Shown: positions 17,335-27,267, counted from the stretch's first letter. The stretch: 64,000 bases of DNA from Methanoculleus formosensis (GCF_025384765.1 NZ_VHLL01000002.1:310001-374000); one strand, 5' to 3'. The notes: generated by a model not told the origin, from the letters alone. Numbers and translations: made by a program.

Positions 17335-17640
17335 TCAACTGATATTTTCCATGTTGTATCCTTTCTGGGCGAGCAGGTCCTTCACCCGTTCGCGATGGTT
17401 GCCCTGCAGTTCGATCGAGGAGTCCTTGACCGTGCCGCCGCAGGCCAGTTTCGCCTTCAGGAACTTGGAGAGGTCTTCGAGATCGATGTCGTAGGGGTCG
17501 AGACCTTCGATGACCGTGACTTCCTTTCCATACCGGCGCCTGTTTATCTTTACGCTGATTCTCTGCTGTTCTTTTGCTACTTCTTCACAGATACACAGTT
17601 CTTTTGGCAGTCCGCAAGTCGGACATATCCCACCGTTCAT
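17335..17640 (-). CDS. Translation initiation factor aIF1 (SUI1)
   Basis: 101-residue aIF1, which helps 30S start-codon selection. An N-terminal zinc-binding segment [13 protein letters not shown] is followed by the SUI1 fold: [22 protein letters not shown]-like [11 protein letters not shown] and [14 protein letters not shown]. Full length. It is transcribed alone, downstream of a gap after nrdJ on the same strand. Confidence 0.95.
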   Translation of the reverse strand: MNGGICPTCGLPKELCICEEVAKEQQRISVKINRRRYGKEVTVIEGLDPYDIDLEDLSKFLKAKLACGGTVKDSSIELQGNHRERVKDLLAQKGYNMENIS

Positions 17641-17681
17641 TGCATGTACCTTTTAGCTCTCGTTATATATTGTTTGGCATG

Positions 17682-19328
17682 TCATCCGTCAATCCGGCAG
17701 AGATCGCACCCTAGCGAGTATATCTGGTCAGGCCTGCTCCGGTAGCGGTAGACGGTTGTGCCCTTGCACCCGAGGTCGTGGGCGAGGGAAAAGACGCTGG
17801 CGATCTCATCGACGGTTGCGCTCTGTGGCAGGTTCACGGTCTTGGAGACGGCGTTGTCCACGTGCTTCTGGAACGCCGCCTGCATCCGGACGTGGTGCTC
17901 CGGTGCGATCTCGGTCGCCGTCCTGAAGAGGTCGCGGGCATGATCGTCGAGGGGGAGGCCGGCGACCGTGCCGTGGCGGCGGACGTGATCCGCCACGTCT
18001 CTCCCGCCGACCCTCTTCGGCAGAAACCCGGCGACGAGGTCGCTCGCGACGCTGACCCGCCGGCCGTCGATCGTCCGGTCGTAGGCGAGCGAGAAGACCG
18101 GTTCGATGCCGCTCGTTGTGCCGGCGATGAGGTGGATCGAGCCTGTGGGGGCGATGGTGGTGACAGTGGCGTTTCGCATCTCCCCTGAGAAGACCGAGCC
18201 TTCGACTGCTGGAAACGATCCAAGTTCCCTCCCGAGCTCCTCCGAGCGTTCCCGGGCGGTCATCTGGATGCGCTCCATCAGGCTCCCCGCGAACCGGAGC
18301 GCCTCATCCGACTCGTAGGGTATCCCGAGGCGTATGAGCGCCCCGGCGAACCCCATGACCCCGAGGCCAATCTTGCGGGTCGACAGGGTCTTCTCCCGGA
18401 TCTCGGGGAGAGGAAAGCGGTTCACGTCGATGACCGCGTCCAGGAAGTCGACGCCGCAACGGACGACCTTCGCGAGCAGGTCTTCGTCGAGGTCATTCTT
18501 TCTCACGCACCGGGCGAGGTTGACGCTCCCGAGGTTGCAGCTCTCGTAGGGGTGGAGCGGCTGCTCGCCGCAGGGGTTCGTCGCCTCGATGCGGCCGAGG
18601 TGCGGGGTGGTGCTCCTGCGGTTGATCTCGTCGAGGAAGAGCACCCCGGGCTCGCCGGTAGCCCAGGCGGACGCGGCGATGAGACGCCAGAGCGCTCGGG
18701 CGTCGATGCTCTTCCACACTGTGCCGTCGCGGGGGTTCGTGAGGTCATACGCCTTCCCCGCCGCAAGGCACGAGAAGAACCGCTCGTCGACGCCGACCGA
18801 GATGTTGAAGTTCGAGAGCCCCCCGTCCTGCTTCGCAGCGACGAACTCCTCGATGTCGGGGTGGGAGGCCGCGAGCACCCCCATGTTCGCCCCCCGCCGC
18901 CGGCCGCCCTGCCTGACCGCCCCGGTCGCCGCATCGAAGACCCGCATGAACGAGACCGGCCCGGTTGCGGCGCCCCTGACGGCGTTGACAGCGTCGCCCC
19001 GGGGCCGGAGGCGGGAGAACGAGAACCCGGTCCCTCCCCCGGACTGGTGGATGAGCGCCATGTGGCCGAGCGTCCCGAAGATCCCTTCGAGCGTGTCCTC
19101 CACGGGAAGGACGAAGCAGGCCGAGAGCTGCCCGGCGGGGGTGCCCGCGTTCATCAGGGTCGGGGAGTTCGGGAGGAAGAGGAGAGACGAGAGGAGCGAG
19201 AAGAACTCACGCGACCGTCCCGTCCCGCCCACGGCGCCGGCGACCCGGGAGAAGAGATCGTGCGGCGTCTCGCCGGGGAGGAGGTAGCGGCTCTCCAGGA
19301 GGAGGCGACCTTGCGCTGAGATCTCCAT
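17682..19328 (-). CDS. nrdJ: Adenosylcobalamin-dependent (class II) ribonucleotide reductase
   Basis: Makes deoxyribonucleotides using a B12-generated thiyl radical. 548 residues with no N-terminal ATP cone. Core signatures: LPNSPTLMNAGTP, SACFVLPVEDT, GGTGFSFSRLRP, NPCGEQPLHPYESCNLG (catalytic Cys and Glu) and TIAPTGSIHLIAG. The C-terminus SLGCDLCRIDG supplies the CxxC that re-reduces the active site. It is short compared with many class II enzymes, but all core motifs are present. Divergent from a B12-synthesis gene, with a shared TTAATAA element between them. Confidence 0.95.
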   Translation of the reverse strand: MEISAQGRLLLESRYLLPGETPHDLFSRVAGAVGGTGRSREFFSLLSSLLFLPNSPTLMNAGTPAGQLSACFVLPVEDTLEGIFGTLGHMALIHQSGGGTGFSFSRLRPRGDAVNAVRGAATGPVSFMRVFDAATGAVRQGGRRRGANMGVLAASHPDIEEFVAAKQDGGLSNFNISVGVDERFFSCLAAGKAYDLTNPRDGTVWKSIDARALWRLIAASAWATGEPGVLFLDEINRRSTTPHLGRIEATNPCGEQPLHPYESCNLGSVNLARCVRKNDLDEDLLAKVVRCGVDFLDAVIDVNRFPLPEIREKTLSTRKIGLGVMGFAGALIRLGIPYESDEALRFAGSLMERIQMTARERSEELGRELGSFPAVEGSVFSGEMRNATVTTIAPTGSIHLIAGTTSGIEPVFSLAYDRTIDGRRVSVASDLVAGFLPKRVGGRDVADHVRRHGTVAGLPLDDHARDLFRTATEIAPEHHVRMQAAFQKHVDNAVSKTVNLPQSATVDEIASVFSLAHDLGCKGTTVYRYRSRPDQIYSLGCDLCRIDG

Positions 19329-19351
19329 ACGCTACAGATAAAACCCCGCCC

Positions 19352-19358
19352 TTAATAA
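19352..19358. promoter_or_regulatory. Shared AT element between nrdJ and cobyric acid synthase
   Basis: TTAATAA (TTATTAA on the other strand) is the only AT-rich block in the 58-base divergent gap. It lies about 26 bases from the nrdJ ATG and 32 bases from the cobyric acid synthase ATG, the distance expected for leaderless archaeal transcripts in both directions. Promoter activity is inferred. Confidence 0.45.
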
Positions 19359-19386
19359 CCCGTCGTGTCCAACTCTTCTGCCGTTA

Positions 19387-20871
19387 ATGTCTCTTATTGT
19401 GCTTGGAACTGCATCCCATGTCGGCAAGAGCGTGACCGTCGCGGCGCTCTGCCGTGCGCTCTACCGCCGCGGGATCCCGGTTGCGCCGTTCAAATCCCAG
19501 AACATGAGCCTCAACTCCTACGTCACGGCCGACGGGAGCGAGATCGGGATCGCCCAGGCAGTCCAGGCCTTCGCGGCCGGAGTCGAGCCGGAGGCCGACA
19601 TGAACCCGGTCCTCCTCAAGCCCAGGGGAGATTCGGTCTCGCAGGTGGTGCTCCTCGGCCGACCGTATAAGGATGTGCAGATCCGGGACTACTACAGAGA
19701 GACCGATACGCTTCTCACCGAGGCCGTCGCCGCGTTCGAGCGGTTGCAGGGACGGTTCGGGAACGTGGTGGTGGAAGGTGCCGGGGGAGCGGCGGAGGTG
19801 AACCTCTACGACCGCGACATCGCGAACATCAGGCTCGCCCGCTCGCTCCGCCTCCCCATCCTCCTGGTCGCCGATATCGAGCGGGGCGGGGTCTTCGCCC
19901 AGGTCTACGGGACGCTCGCCCTCCTCCCGGAGGATATCCGGCCGCTCGTCGCCGGCGTGATCGTCAACAAGTTCCGGGGAGATCCCGGCCTCTTCGCCTC
20001 GGGCGTCACGAAACTCGAGGAACTCACGGGCGTCCCGGTGCTCGGGGTGGTTCCTTTCGCCGACATCCCCCTCCCGAGTGAGGACTCACTCTCGATCGCC
20101 GATAAAGGCGAGAGGGGGACCGCCAGCCCGGTCAGGATCGCCGTCCTCCGCCTCCCCCGGATATCGAACTTCACCGACTTCGAACTCCTCGAAGAGCACG
20201 CGGCGGTGGATTACGTCCCGGCCGGCGCGCCGCTCTCCGGCTACGACTGCATCATCCTTCCCGGGACGAAGAACACTGTCGAGGATCTCGACGTGCTGAA
20301 CCGCCATGGCGTCGGGGAAGAACTCCGGGACGCCCGGGAGCGGGGCGTCCCGATCATCGGGATCTGCGGCGGCTACCAGATGCTCGGGAGCCGGATCGTT
20401 GATTCCGGGATCGAGTCGGAGACCCCCGCGGAGTACCGTGGGTTTGGGCTCCTCGACGTCGTGACGGCGTTTACCGGCTACCGCAAGACGACGGTGCAGG
20501 TCAGACGCCGGGCGACCGGCCCCGGCCCCATCCTCCCGGCGATGGGGGAGGTGGAGGGCTACGAGATCCACATGGGCGAGACGGAGCGCGGAGATCTCCC
20601 CGAGGCGTTCGTCGGGGAGGGGGTCGCGACCCCCGACGGCCTGGTCTTCGGGACGTATATGCACGGCCTCTTCCGAAACACCGGCGCCGTAAACGCCCTC
20701 CTCGCCTACCTCTCGGAGCGCCGGGGTATAGCCTTCCGGCCGGTCGCGGAGGCGAGCGGAGGCGCCCTCGGGGCCGCGGATGCGTATGATGAACTCGCCC
20801 GGCATTTCGAGGAGCACGTGGATATGGAGGCGATTATGGCGTGGTTCCGGGATGGGGAGCGGGCGGGGTAG
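19387..20871 (+). CDS. cbiP: Cobyric acid synthase
   Basis: Glutamine-dependent amidase that converts four carboxylates of adenosylcobyrinic acid a,c-diamide to amides in B12 synthesis. 494 residues: N-terminal dethiobiotin synthetase-like ATPase with [19 protein letters not shown] and [11 protein letters not shown], and a C-terminal class I glutaminase-like domain with the nucleophile in [10 protein letters not shown] and the His in GTYMHGLF. Also called CobQ. Full length. Its product pathway feeds the cofactor of the divergent nrdJ. Confidence 0.95.
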   Translation: MSLIVLGTASHVGKSVTVAALCRALYRRGIPVAPFKSQNMSLNSYVTADGSEIGIAQAVQAFAAGVEPEADMNPVLLKPRGDSVSQVVLLGRPYKDVQIRDYYRETDTLLTEAVAAFERLQGRFGNVVVEGAGGAAEVNLYDRDIANIRLARSLRLPILLVADIERGGVFAQVYGTLALLPEDIRPLVAGVIVNKFRGDPGLFASGVTKLEELTGVPVLGVVPFADIPLPSEDSLSIADKGERGTASPVRIAVLRLPRISNFTDFELLEEHAAVDYVPAGAPLSGYDCIILPGTKNTVEDLDVLNRHGVGEELRDARERGVPIIGICGGYQMLGSRIVDSGIESETPAEYRGFGLLDVVTAFTGYRKTTVQVRRRATGPGPILPAMGEVEGYEIHMGETERGDLPEAFVGEGVATPDGLVFGTYMHGLFRNTGAVNALLAYLSERRGIAFRPVAEASGGALGAADAYDELARHFEEHVDMEAIMAWFRDGERAG

Positions 20872-21062
20872 GGGTCACCACTTCTCCTTTGTGGAAAGCC
20901 TCATCCGCACCCCGGGGCAAGGGCAGTGCCCGGGCATTGTCGGGGGAAAACCGTGCTCCGGGAAGTGCCGGGATTGCGCCTTTTCCTCCACTCCCGGTGG
21001 AGAACTGCACCTCAAACGCCGGCAACCCGGCCGTCAAAAAGAGAGAACCCGCTCCGGCCCAT
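20872..21062. other. Gap with degenerate copy of the 10.2-kb repeat spacer
   Basis: GGGGGAAAACCGTGCTCCGG (20941-20962) resembles the spacer between units of the 10.2-kb array (GGTGGAAAGCCGTGTTCCGG). GGGCAGTGCCC nearby is a hairpin. No gene is seen. Confidence 0.45.
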
Positions 21063-22115
21063 TCAGATAAAGAACCGGAACGCAATCCAGGCAATAAGCA
21101 CCATGATCGCCGAGTACTTCAGCCCCGCGACCACCCGGCCTTCGCCCATGATGCCCGCTGCAAGCCCCGAGAAGAACCCCTGGATCAGAGCCGAGTGGCT
21201 GAAGATCCGGTTGTAGAGGAAGAGGTCGACGTTGCCCATGAACGACTGGGCCGAGCTTGAGCCCGACGCAGCCACCGCCTCGCCCGCCTCCGCCATCGTG
21301 GTGAGGAATGTGCCCGAGAGCACCCCGATGACGAAGAGGAAGACGAAGAACGACATCACGACGATGATCATGTAGATCATCATCCCGCTCTTGCGCTCCG
21401 ACTGCAGGTTGAAGAACTCGTAGGCGTCGTGTGCCGCCGCCCGCAGCACCTCGCTCACGTCGCCGCCGGCGGAACTCGCGTGGGCGATCAGGTCGACGCT
21501 CCGTTCCGCGAGCGGGGTCTTCACGGTCTCCCCGAACCGCTTGATGGCCTCCACGAACGGGACGCCCCAGGACATCTCGGTATCCAGTTTACGGATATGC
21601 GGCGTGAGCGCCCCATACTCGCCTTCCGAGACGATATGGATGGCATGCGGAAGCGTCATACCTGAGTCGTTCATCCCGGCAACATCGCGGAAGAAGTTCG
21701 GGAGCGATGCTTCGACGCTCGATATGCGCCACGATTCCTTGAAGTCCAGGAGAGCAAGCGGCACGATGGCGATGAGGAGCGCAAAGACAAAGTAGTCGTC
21801 GATGACCGTCGTCGTGAAGAGGGCGCCGATACCGTAGGACGCGACGGTGCTCACGAACCCGCCGATGAAGAGGAGAAGCGCGAGCGGAACGGATATGAAG
21901 AGGGCGGTGTAGGGCTCCTCGATCATCACCTGGAGCGGGTGTTTGAGGAACCGGTAAAACCCTTCCTGGTACTTCCGCCGGTTCTCAACCCTGCCGAAGA
22001 TCTCCTGGTCCTGCTCTACGAACCGCTCGGAGTCCGGGCCGTCGTCCACCGGAGCCACCTCTCCATCCGTGGGTTTCCGGTTTAAGAAATCGTTGAAAAG
22101 GTCTTTAAATCCCAT
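21063..22115 (-). CDS. Type II secretion/type IV pilus F-family membrane protein (TadC/FlaJ-like), second copy
   Basis: 350-residue polytopic platform protein of a type IV pilus-like machine. Hydrophobic segments lie near residues 75-100, 105-130, 245-275, 310-345, around a cytosolic T2SSF domain with GMTLPHAIHIVSEGEYG and LIAHASSAGGDVSEVLR. It works with the ATPase encoded two genes upstream, pulling or pushing pilin subunits through the membrane. It starts one base after the first F-family gene ends. The exact filament type is not known. Confidence 0.85.
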   Translation of the reverse strand: MGFKDLFNDFLNRKPTDGEVAPVDDGPDSERFVEQDQEIFGRVENRRKYQEGFYRFLKHPLQVMIEEPYTALFISVPLALLLFIGGFVSTVASYGIGALFTTTVIDDYFVFALLIAIVPLALLDFKESWRISSVEASLPNFFRDVAGMNDSGMTLPHAIHIVSEGEYGALTPHIRKLDTEMSWGVPFVEAIKRFGETVKTPLAERSVDLIAHASSAGGDVSEVLRAAAHDAYEFFNLQSERKSGMMIYMIIVVMSFFVFLFVIGVLSGTFLTTMAEAGEAVAASGSSSAQSFMGNVDLFLYNRIFSHSALIQGFFSGLAAGIMGEGRVVAGLKYSAIMVLIAWIAFRFFI

Positions 22116-22116
22116 A

Positions 22117-23040
22117 TCACACCTCCGGGGTCATAGAACTGATCAGGATGATGAACATCATGCTCCCGAACGGGACGATCAGGTAGATGATGATGTAGAG
22201 GAAGAACGGATTCGAGTCGCCGGAGATGAGCGTCATGATCGACTGCAGGATGATCAGAAAGAGCATACCGGCAACCATCGCAGTGACGTAAGACTCCGCG
22301 ATCAGCCCGAGCGTCTCTAAAAACGTCTTCTGCTGCTGATTGTTCTCAAGCGTATACTGGTGAGCCTTGGTGCGGAAGTACTCCGTGAGGTTGCTCCCGC
22401 TGGAGATGCTCGCAATCGCCCCCTGCAGGAACTCCCGCATCCGTTCGCTCGGCGTCGCCTGCGAGACCGAACGCAGGGCCTCGAGGAGATCCTTCCCGAA
22501 AAAGTCGGTCTCCCGGGAGACGTAGCGCGCCTCGACAGCGCTCTCGCCGTAGATCGTGCTCTGGCCAAGCAGCCGGAAGACCTCGTCGGGGGTGATCCCG
22601 GCCGAAGACATGGCGGTGACGTAGTTGATGGCGTACGGGAGGGTGGCGTCGATGTTGCGGCGGCGCTCTCCCGCCTGTATACCGGGATAGAGGAGGAAGA
22701 TCAGGTAGGTTGCCCCACCGAAGATCAGGAGCGAGATGGCCGTGATGGCGACGGTGCCGAGCAGCATCTTGTGGTCGTTCAACGCGTACAGGAACTGCGG
22801 GACCGCCCCGCGGTAGACGATCATCTCCGGGACGCGCAGGAGGTAGGTCAGAAGCCCGATCAGCACGGCAGCGGCCAGCCCCACGATGATCGAGGAGACG
22901 TACGCAGTCGAGATATATGCCTCGAACGGGGTTGTCATCCGGGCCCCCATCATATCGTTTCTGAGGCTGATGTAGTCCCCCCGCTTCTCCTTCATGCTGT
23001 GTCCGATCAGGTTGAAGCAGAACCGTTCGTAACCGTTCAT
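22117..23040 (-). CDS. Type II secretion/type IV pilus F-family membrane protein (TadB/FlaJ-like), first copy
   Basis: 307 residues starting MNGYERFCFNLIGHSM. The cytosolic T2SSF domain shows NIDATLPYAINYVTAMSSAG and IASISSGSNLTEYFRTKA, flanked by hydrophobic segments near 45-68, 95-125, 250-280 and 285-305. ATG overlaps the ATPase stop (ATGA), so both are made together. Two successive F proteins behind one ATPase is the Tad/archaeal pilus layout. A longer reading to 23166 only runs into ATPase sequence and is rejected. Confidence 0.85.
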   Translation of the reverse strand: MNGYERFCFNLIGHSMKEKRGDYISLRNDMMGARMTTPFEAYISTAYVSSIIVGLAAAVLIGLLTYLLRVPEMIVYRGAVPQFLYALNDHKMLLGTVAITAISLLIFGGATYLIFLLYPGIQAGERRRNIDATLPYAINYVTAMSSAGITPDEVFRLLGQSTIYGESAVEARYVSRETDFFGKDLLEALRSVSQATPSERMREFLQGAIASISSGSNLTEYFRTKAHQYTLENNQQQKTFLETLGLIAESYVTAMVAGMLFLIILQSIMTLISGDSNPFFLYIIIYLIVPFGSMMFIILISSMTPEV

Positions 23041-25463
23041 ACGGAACCACCCTCCCCGTAGAGGTCTGAGCGCACCCGCTGGACGACCGTCTCCGGATCG
23101 CGGAAGTAGGAGACCAGGACCTTGCTCACGTCCTTGAAGTAGCGGATCTTCTTGATGCGCATCCATTCAAGGACTTCCTGCCGTCGTTTCAGCTCTTCAC
23201 GCATCCGCTCCTCGCTCCAGCCCCGGTCTTCCATGATCTGTTCGAGGATGTAGGATTTGCCAGAATACCGGATCTCATCGGTTGCCGGGTGCCACCGGAA
23301 TACCTCGTTCGTGATCAGTTCGTTCGTCCGGGGATCGATGTCCAGGATCTCGATGAGCTGCTTGTTGCGCCGGATCCGCTGGCCGCCGATACGGGCCTGC
23401 ACCTGGATGGACATCAGGGAGAGGGCGGAGAGCATGTTTCTCGGCACGTCGATCGGCGGGTTCTCCAGACGGTGGACGGCGCTCGCCACCGAGTCGGCGT
23501 GCATCGTCGCGTAGGTGACGTGGCCGGTGCTCATCGCCTGGAAGAGGGTCAGGGCCTCCTTGCCACGGACCTCACCGACCAGGATGTACTCCGGACGCTG
23601 CCGGAGAGCGGCGCGCAGGAGTTCGTACATATCGATCTCGCCCCGCCCGTCCTGCGAGAACGAGTCGCGGGTGATGCTCGGGATCCAGTTCGGGTGAGGG
23701 AGTTTCAGTTCACGGGTATCCTCGAGGGTGACGATCTTCGCGAGCGGCGGGATGAAGAGCGATATGGCGTTCAGGGTCGTCGTCTTCCCGGACGCCGTCC
23801 CGCCGGCGAAGATGCAGGACTTGGCGTTCTCGACCGCAAGCCAGATGAACGCGATCCCGAGCGGCGAGAAGGTGTGCCACTCGATGAGGTCCGTCGGCGT
23901 GATCGGCTCCTCCCGGAACTTACGGATCGTGAACGTCGAGCCGTGTGCGGTCACTTCCTCCCCGAGCGTCATCTGGATACGCGATCCGTCGCTCATCGTG
24001 GCGTCCAGCATCGGCTCGGCGATGGAGATGTATTTCCCGGCCCGCTGGGCAAGTTTCGTGACGAACGAGTCGAGTTCCACATGATCGTGATAGACAAGGC
24101 TCGTCTTCATCGATTCGTACGTCGTGTGATAGACGAATATGGGGCTGTTCACGCCGTCGCAGGAGATATCCTCGATGTACTTGTCGTGCATCACCGGGTC
24201 GATCAGCCCGTCGCCGAGGAACTCCTTCTCGATATGATAGAGGATCTTCTCGCGCCCGAGCGGGTCGAGCCGGATCCCGTAGTCGGCGATGATCGTGTTC
24301 GCCGCATCGCGGAGCGCGACGCGGGCTTCTTCGCGGGTGAGGTCACGAGAACTGATGGTGAGCGTCTCGAAGAGTCGTTCTTTGATCTCCGCGAAGAGCA
24401 CCTGCTCCCCGGGTGTGAGTATGGGCTCGATGACGTGGTAGGTATACTCGTGCGTCGTGCCGTCATAGGTCACCCGGACGTAGGCATATGGTTCGTTCAC
24501 CGGGTAGAGTTCGATCTCCTCAAGTCCCGGTGACGGTCGCATAACGAGATCGACGAGCGGGCCGTGGAATGCAGGGTTATATTCCTCGACCACGGCGCCG
24601 GTCTTCGGCACCTGGAGTTTGCTGAGGAACCCGAACCGCGACCGGGGAGCCTCTTCGACCGGGGTCACCACCTGTGCGGCGGCCGCAGCAACCGAAGTGG
24701 AGGAGAAGGAATGAGAGAAGATGTCGTCAAACTCCGATACGACCCGGGCGCTATCGGCAAAATCAAACCGGTTCTCGCCACGGTTGATGCTCAGTTCTTC
24801 GATCGTGAACGTCGCGCTCTTCGGGAGGATCAGGTCCGCCAGGGTCCCGAGCTCCTCGACCGTGACCACACCGTCGGAGACCTCTTCTTCGGGGTCATCG
24901 ACCGCCTCCACGATGGGGGGGTTCTCTTTCGGGGTCTCGGATTCCACGCTTTCCCGCCATCCTTTCACCCGATCGAGGATTCCCGCGGGGACATGAAACC
25001 GCGGGGCGGAACCCGGCGCGTCCGGTTTTGCAGCGAGCACCTCGGCCGCCGCCGGCGGGTCGGCCGGCATCTCCGGACTTAGAGGGAGCTCGTCCGTCTC
25101 TACGGCCGGGGCGGAGACGGCTTCTTCGGCGCCGCCCGGATCGCTCCGGCCGATCCGCTCGAGGAGCGCACGGACGGGATCGTTCTCGGCGGAGTTGTCC
25201 GACCTCGCCGCCGCGTCGATGAGCGAACGGATATCCGTGCTCTGTTGCACGGGGGGCGGCTCCGGTTGCTCATCAACGATTGGCCTTCGAACCTCCAGGA
25301 CCGTCTCTTTCTGCACATCCTCCCCCGAAGACCGGGGCGGCAAGCCCGCATCGACGGTCTCCGTCGTGGTTCTTCCGTCACTAACCCCCAGATTCCCGGG
25401 TTGTGAGAGAAGGCCCCTGACTGCTGCTATCAATTCACGTTCTTCATCTTCACCTGAACTCAT
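23037..25463 (-). CDS. Type II/IV secretion system ATPase (FlaI/GspE/VirB11-like) with long N-terminal extension
   Basis: About 808-residue hexameric ATPase that powers assembly of a type IV pilus-like filament. The first 250 residues are acidic and low-complexity (Pro/Glu/Ala-rich) and are probably disordered. The N2 domain follows, then the motor domain with Walker A GGTASGKTTT (about 550), the Asp box, Walker B with ILVGEVRGKEAL, and the His box THADSVASAVHRL. ATG 25463 (MSSGEDE) is preferred; a TTG at 25484 is in frame. It overlaps the upstream gene slightly and the first F protein by four bases. Confidence 0.88.
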   Translation of the reverse strand: MSSGEDEERELIAAVRGLLSQPGNLGVSDGRTTTETVDAGLPPRSSGEDVQKETVLEVRRPIVDEQPEPPPVQQSTDIRSLIDAAARSDNSAENDPVRALLERIGRSDPGGAEEAVSAPAVETDELPLSPEMPADPPAAAEVLAAKPDAPGSAPRFHVPAGILDRVKGWRESVESETPKENPPIVEAVDDPEEEVSDGVVTVEELGTLADLILPKSATFTIEELSINRGENRFDFADSARVVSEFDDIFSHSFSSTSVAAAAAQVVTPVEEAPRSRFGFLSKLQVPKTGAVVEEYNPAFHGPLVDLVMRPSPGLEEIELYPVNEPYAYVRVTYDGTTHEYTYHVIEPILTPGEQVLFAEIKERLFETLTISSRDLTREEARVALRDAANTIIADYGIRLDPLGREKILYHIEKEFLGDGLIDPVMHDKYIEDISCDGVNSPIFVYHTTYESMKTSLVYHDHVELDSFVTKLAQRAGKYISIAEPMLDATMSDGSRIQMTLGEEVTAHGSTFTIRKFREEPITPTDLIEWHTFSPLGIAFIWLAVENAKSCIFAGGTASGKTTTLNAISLFIPPLAKIVTLEDTRELKLPHPNWIPSITRDSFSQDGRGEIDMYELLRAALRQRPEYILVGEVRGKEALTLFQAMSTGHVTYATMHADSVASAVHRLENPPIDVPRNMLSALSLMSIQVQARIGGQRIRRNKQLIEILDIDPRTNELITNEVFRWHPATDEIRYSGKSYILEQIMEDRGWSEERMREELKRRQEVLEWMRIKKIRYFKDVSKVLVSYFRDPETVVQRVRSDLYGEGGSV

Positions 25464-26088
25464 CCTCTGTGCCCCCAATATCAACGTACGCTTCTACCTG
25501 AGGTTCATAGATCTCAACGATGCGCCGTGCCCGCTCTCCAATCCTATCCGAGACCACGCACATGTAGCGTCCGTTGAGCAGCCGAAAACAGACCTTTCCT
25601 TCGGAATCCGTCACGTCGCTCGTCATGACGAGTTTGCCTTTCCGGATCGCGACGTGGGCGCCTGCAAGCGGCATCCGGCCGTCGCGCACGATCAGGGAGA
25701 GCATTCCTATCCGCTGCTGAGTAGCGGTGCCGACGGTCGGGATCTCGAGGCGGCCATTCTTCTTCAGGTGGCTTTTGTCGAAGATCCTGCACCGTGAGAC
25801 CAGCGCATCGACGATCGACGGTGCCACCGTGAAGAGCTCGAACTCCTCCTCCCCGGTCAGGCGCAGGATGGCCGAGTCTCCAAAGAGTGTTCCCTTCGCA
25901 TCGACAAACATGGCGCCGTCCGGTTCGCCCCCGGAGATGAACAGGAAGAACGAGTGTTCCTTCTCCTCGAAGACCCCTATTCCAGTCATGGGACTGCTGT
26001 TGGTGTAGCGCAACAGCTCATCAAGCGTGAAGTGTCCGTCGCTCGTTGACTGTCGAAGGATCTCGCCCATAAGGTCGTGTATTTCCAT
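25450..26088 (-). CDS. Accessory protein of the pilus-like module with C-terminal beta domain
   Basis: 212-residue soluble protein of unknown family, first gene of the secretion operon. Residues 1-110 form an alpha/beta region with ELLRYTNSSPMTGIGVF and GGEPDGAMFVDAKGTLFGD. Residues 125-205 look like a carboxypeptidase-regulatory or PEGA-type beta sandwich (GMLSLIVRDGRMPLAGAHVA ... SDSEGKVCFRLLNG-like). It may regulate or recruit the ATPase (inference from the overlap). A TATA element lies about 30 bases upstream of the ATG. Confidence 0.65.
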   Translation of the reverse strand: MEIHDLMGEILRQSTSDGHFTLDELLRYTNSSPMTGIGVFEEKEHSFFLFISGGEPDGAMFVDAKGTLFGDSAILRLTGEEEFELFTVAPSIVDALVSRCRIFDKSHLKKNGRLEIPTVGTATQQRIGMLSLIVRDGRMPLAGAHVAIRKGKLVMTSDVTDSEGKVCFRLLNGRYMCVVSDRIGERARRIVEIYEPQVEAYVDIGGTEDEFR

Positions 26089-26116
26089 GCAGATCTTCAG
26101 GTACGGTATTTTGTAG

Positions 26117-26124
26117 ATTATATG
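26117..26124 (-). promoter_or_regulatory. TATA box of the pilus-like operon
   Basis: Minus-strand CATATAAT about 30-36 bases upstream of the ATG at 26088, implying a very short leader. Upstream of it lies AAAGGGGTTTTTTACCCCCT, a small hairpin-forming palindrome at 26129-26148. Confidence 0.5.
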
Positions 26125-26463
26125 CCGGAAAGGGGTTTTTTACCCCCTACCACAATATATCACATCAGTATGCTATTATTAATACCTTGTGATAATTGAA
26201 TCTGGATTCTAACAGATATCCTTGAGAAAAAAGCGTATCCGGAAGATGGAATGAGAGCGTTTGGGCTCAGTAACCTCCGGTGGATCTTCGATACATAAAG
26301 GGCGCCGGGCTGGAGAACCCAGGCCTCCCGCGGGCCGCCCCGGCGGGCGAGGACTGCCCGTAGCGCGCCTTATTCTCCGGGAAAATGCATCGAAACAGCA
26401 GCGATCCTCTGCAAAGAAAGATCGCCAGAAATAAGAGATAACAGATGAATACGGTACCTGCCC
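26125..26463. other. Divergent gap upstream of the pilus-like operon
   Basis: About 340 bases between the secretion operon and the prepilin peptidase. The first 100 bases are AT-rich (hairpin at 26129-26148 and TATTATTAATA near 26172), the rest GC-rich with hairpins. No reading frame has recognisable coding character. Regulatory signals for both directions probably lie here. Confidence 0.5.
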
Positions 26464-27267
26464 ATGATTCTTCCGCTCGTGATAAGTGTTCCCCTCATGA
26501 TTGCAGCGGCTGCAATAGGGATTACGCTCATATACGCGTCCATCCTGGACGCAAGGGAGCGGCGGGTGCCCCACAAGACCTGGCGTCCCGCACTCGCGAT
26601 AGCGATCCCGGCAGCCTTCTGGGTGTACGGGCTGACCATCCTCGCGGACTGGCGGGCGGCGGTGGGATACCTCATCCTGGTCGCGGTCTTCTGCGGATTT
26701 TTTTACCTCTTCCAGGCGGTAAACCTCTTCGGGGGGGCGGACGCGTACGCCCTCATCATCATCACCGCATGCATCCCGTTCTACCCGATCGAGCCGTACT
26801 TCGGCGCATCGCCGCTCGGGTTCTTCCCGTTCAGCGTGCTGACAAACGCCGTGCTCATCAATATCGCGGCACCCGTCGCAATCTTCGCGAAGAACATCCT
26901 GGAGGGGAACCGGGGCCCGCTGCCCTGCCTCTTCCTCGGCTTTCCCGTCGATGGAAAGAGTATCCAGAACGAGTTCGGTTTCGTCATGGAAGATATCGAG
27001 GAGGAGGACGGCAGACTGGTCAGGCGGTTCGTCGGGTTTACGGAATCGCTCAGGCGCATCGTGCGGGGGGAGCGGCGACTGTATACAAAAGATCTCAGGC
27101 TGCACCCCGAAGACTACCGGAGGGAACTTGCCCTCTACCGGAAGGCCGGCAAGGTCTGGATATCCTACGGCATTCCATTCATTATACCGATCGCGGCGGG
27201 GTTCCTGACCGCACTGTTCATGGGAGATATCCTCTTTGTAATCATGAAGGCAATCGCGGGAATGTGA
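26464..27267 (+). CDS. A24-family prepilin peptidase (FlaK/EppA-like)
   Basis: Membrane aspartic peptidase that cleaves the class III signal of archaeal pilins or archaellins. 267 residues with hydrophobic segments near 5-28, 40-60, 66-85, 95-115, 118-140 and 235-262. Catalytic aspartates are D29 (SILDARERR) and D93 in GGADA, the FlaK version of GxGD. A cytosolic loop (about 150-230) follows. It is divergent from the pilus ATPase operon and probably processes that system's subunits, although no pilin gene is seen. Confidence 0.88.
   Translation: MILPLVISVPLMIAAAAIGITLIYASILDARERRVPHKTWRPALAIAIPAAFWVYGLTILADWRAAVGYLILVAVFCGFFYLFQAVNLFGGADAYALIIITACIPFYPIEPYFGASPLGFFPFSVLTNAVLINIAAPVAIFAKNILEGNRGPLPCLFLGFPVDGKSIQNEFGFVMEDIEEEDGRLVRRFVGFTESLRRIVRGERRLYTKDLRLHPEDYRRELALYRKAGKVWISYGIPFIIPIAAGFLTALFMGDILFVIMKAIAGM

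Noticed and set aside
19329-19386. Cobalamin riboswitch before nrdJ or cbiP
   Set aside because: The gap is only 58 bases, too short for the known structure, and archaeal transcripts here appear leaderless.
22117-23166. Longer start for the first F-family protein
   Set aside because: The extra 42 residues are out-of-frame ATPase sequence; the ATGA overlap at 23037-23040 gives the natural start.
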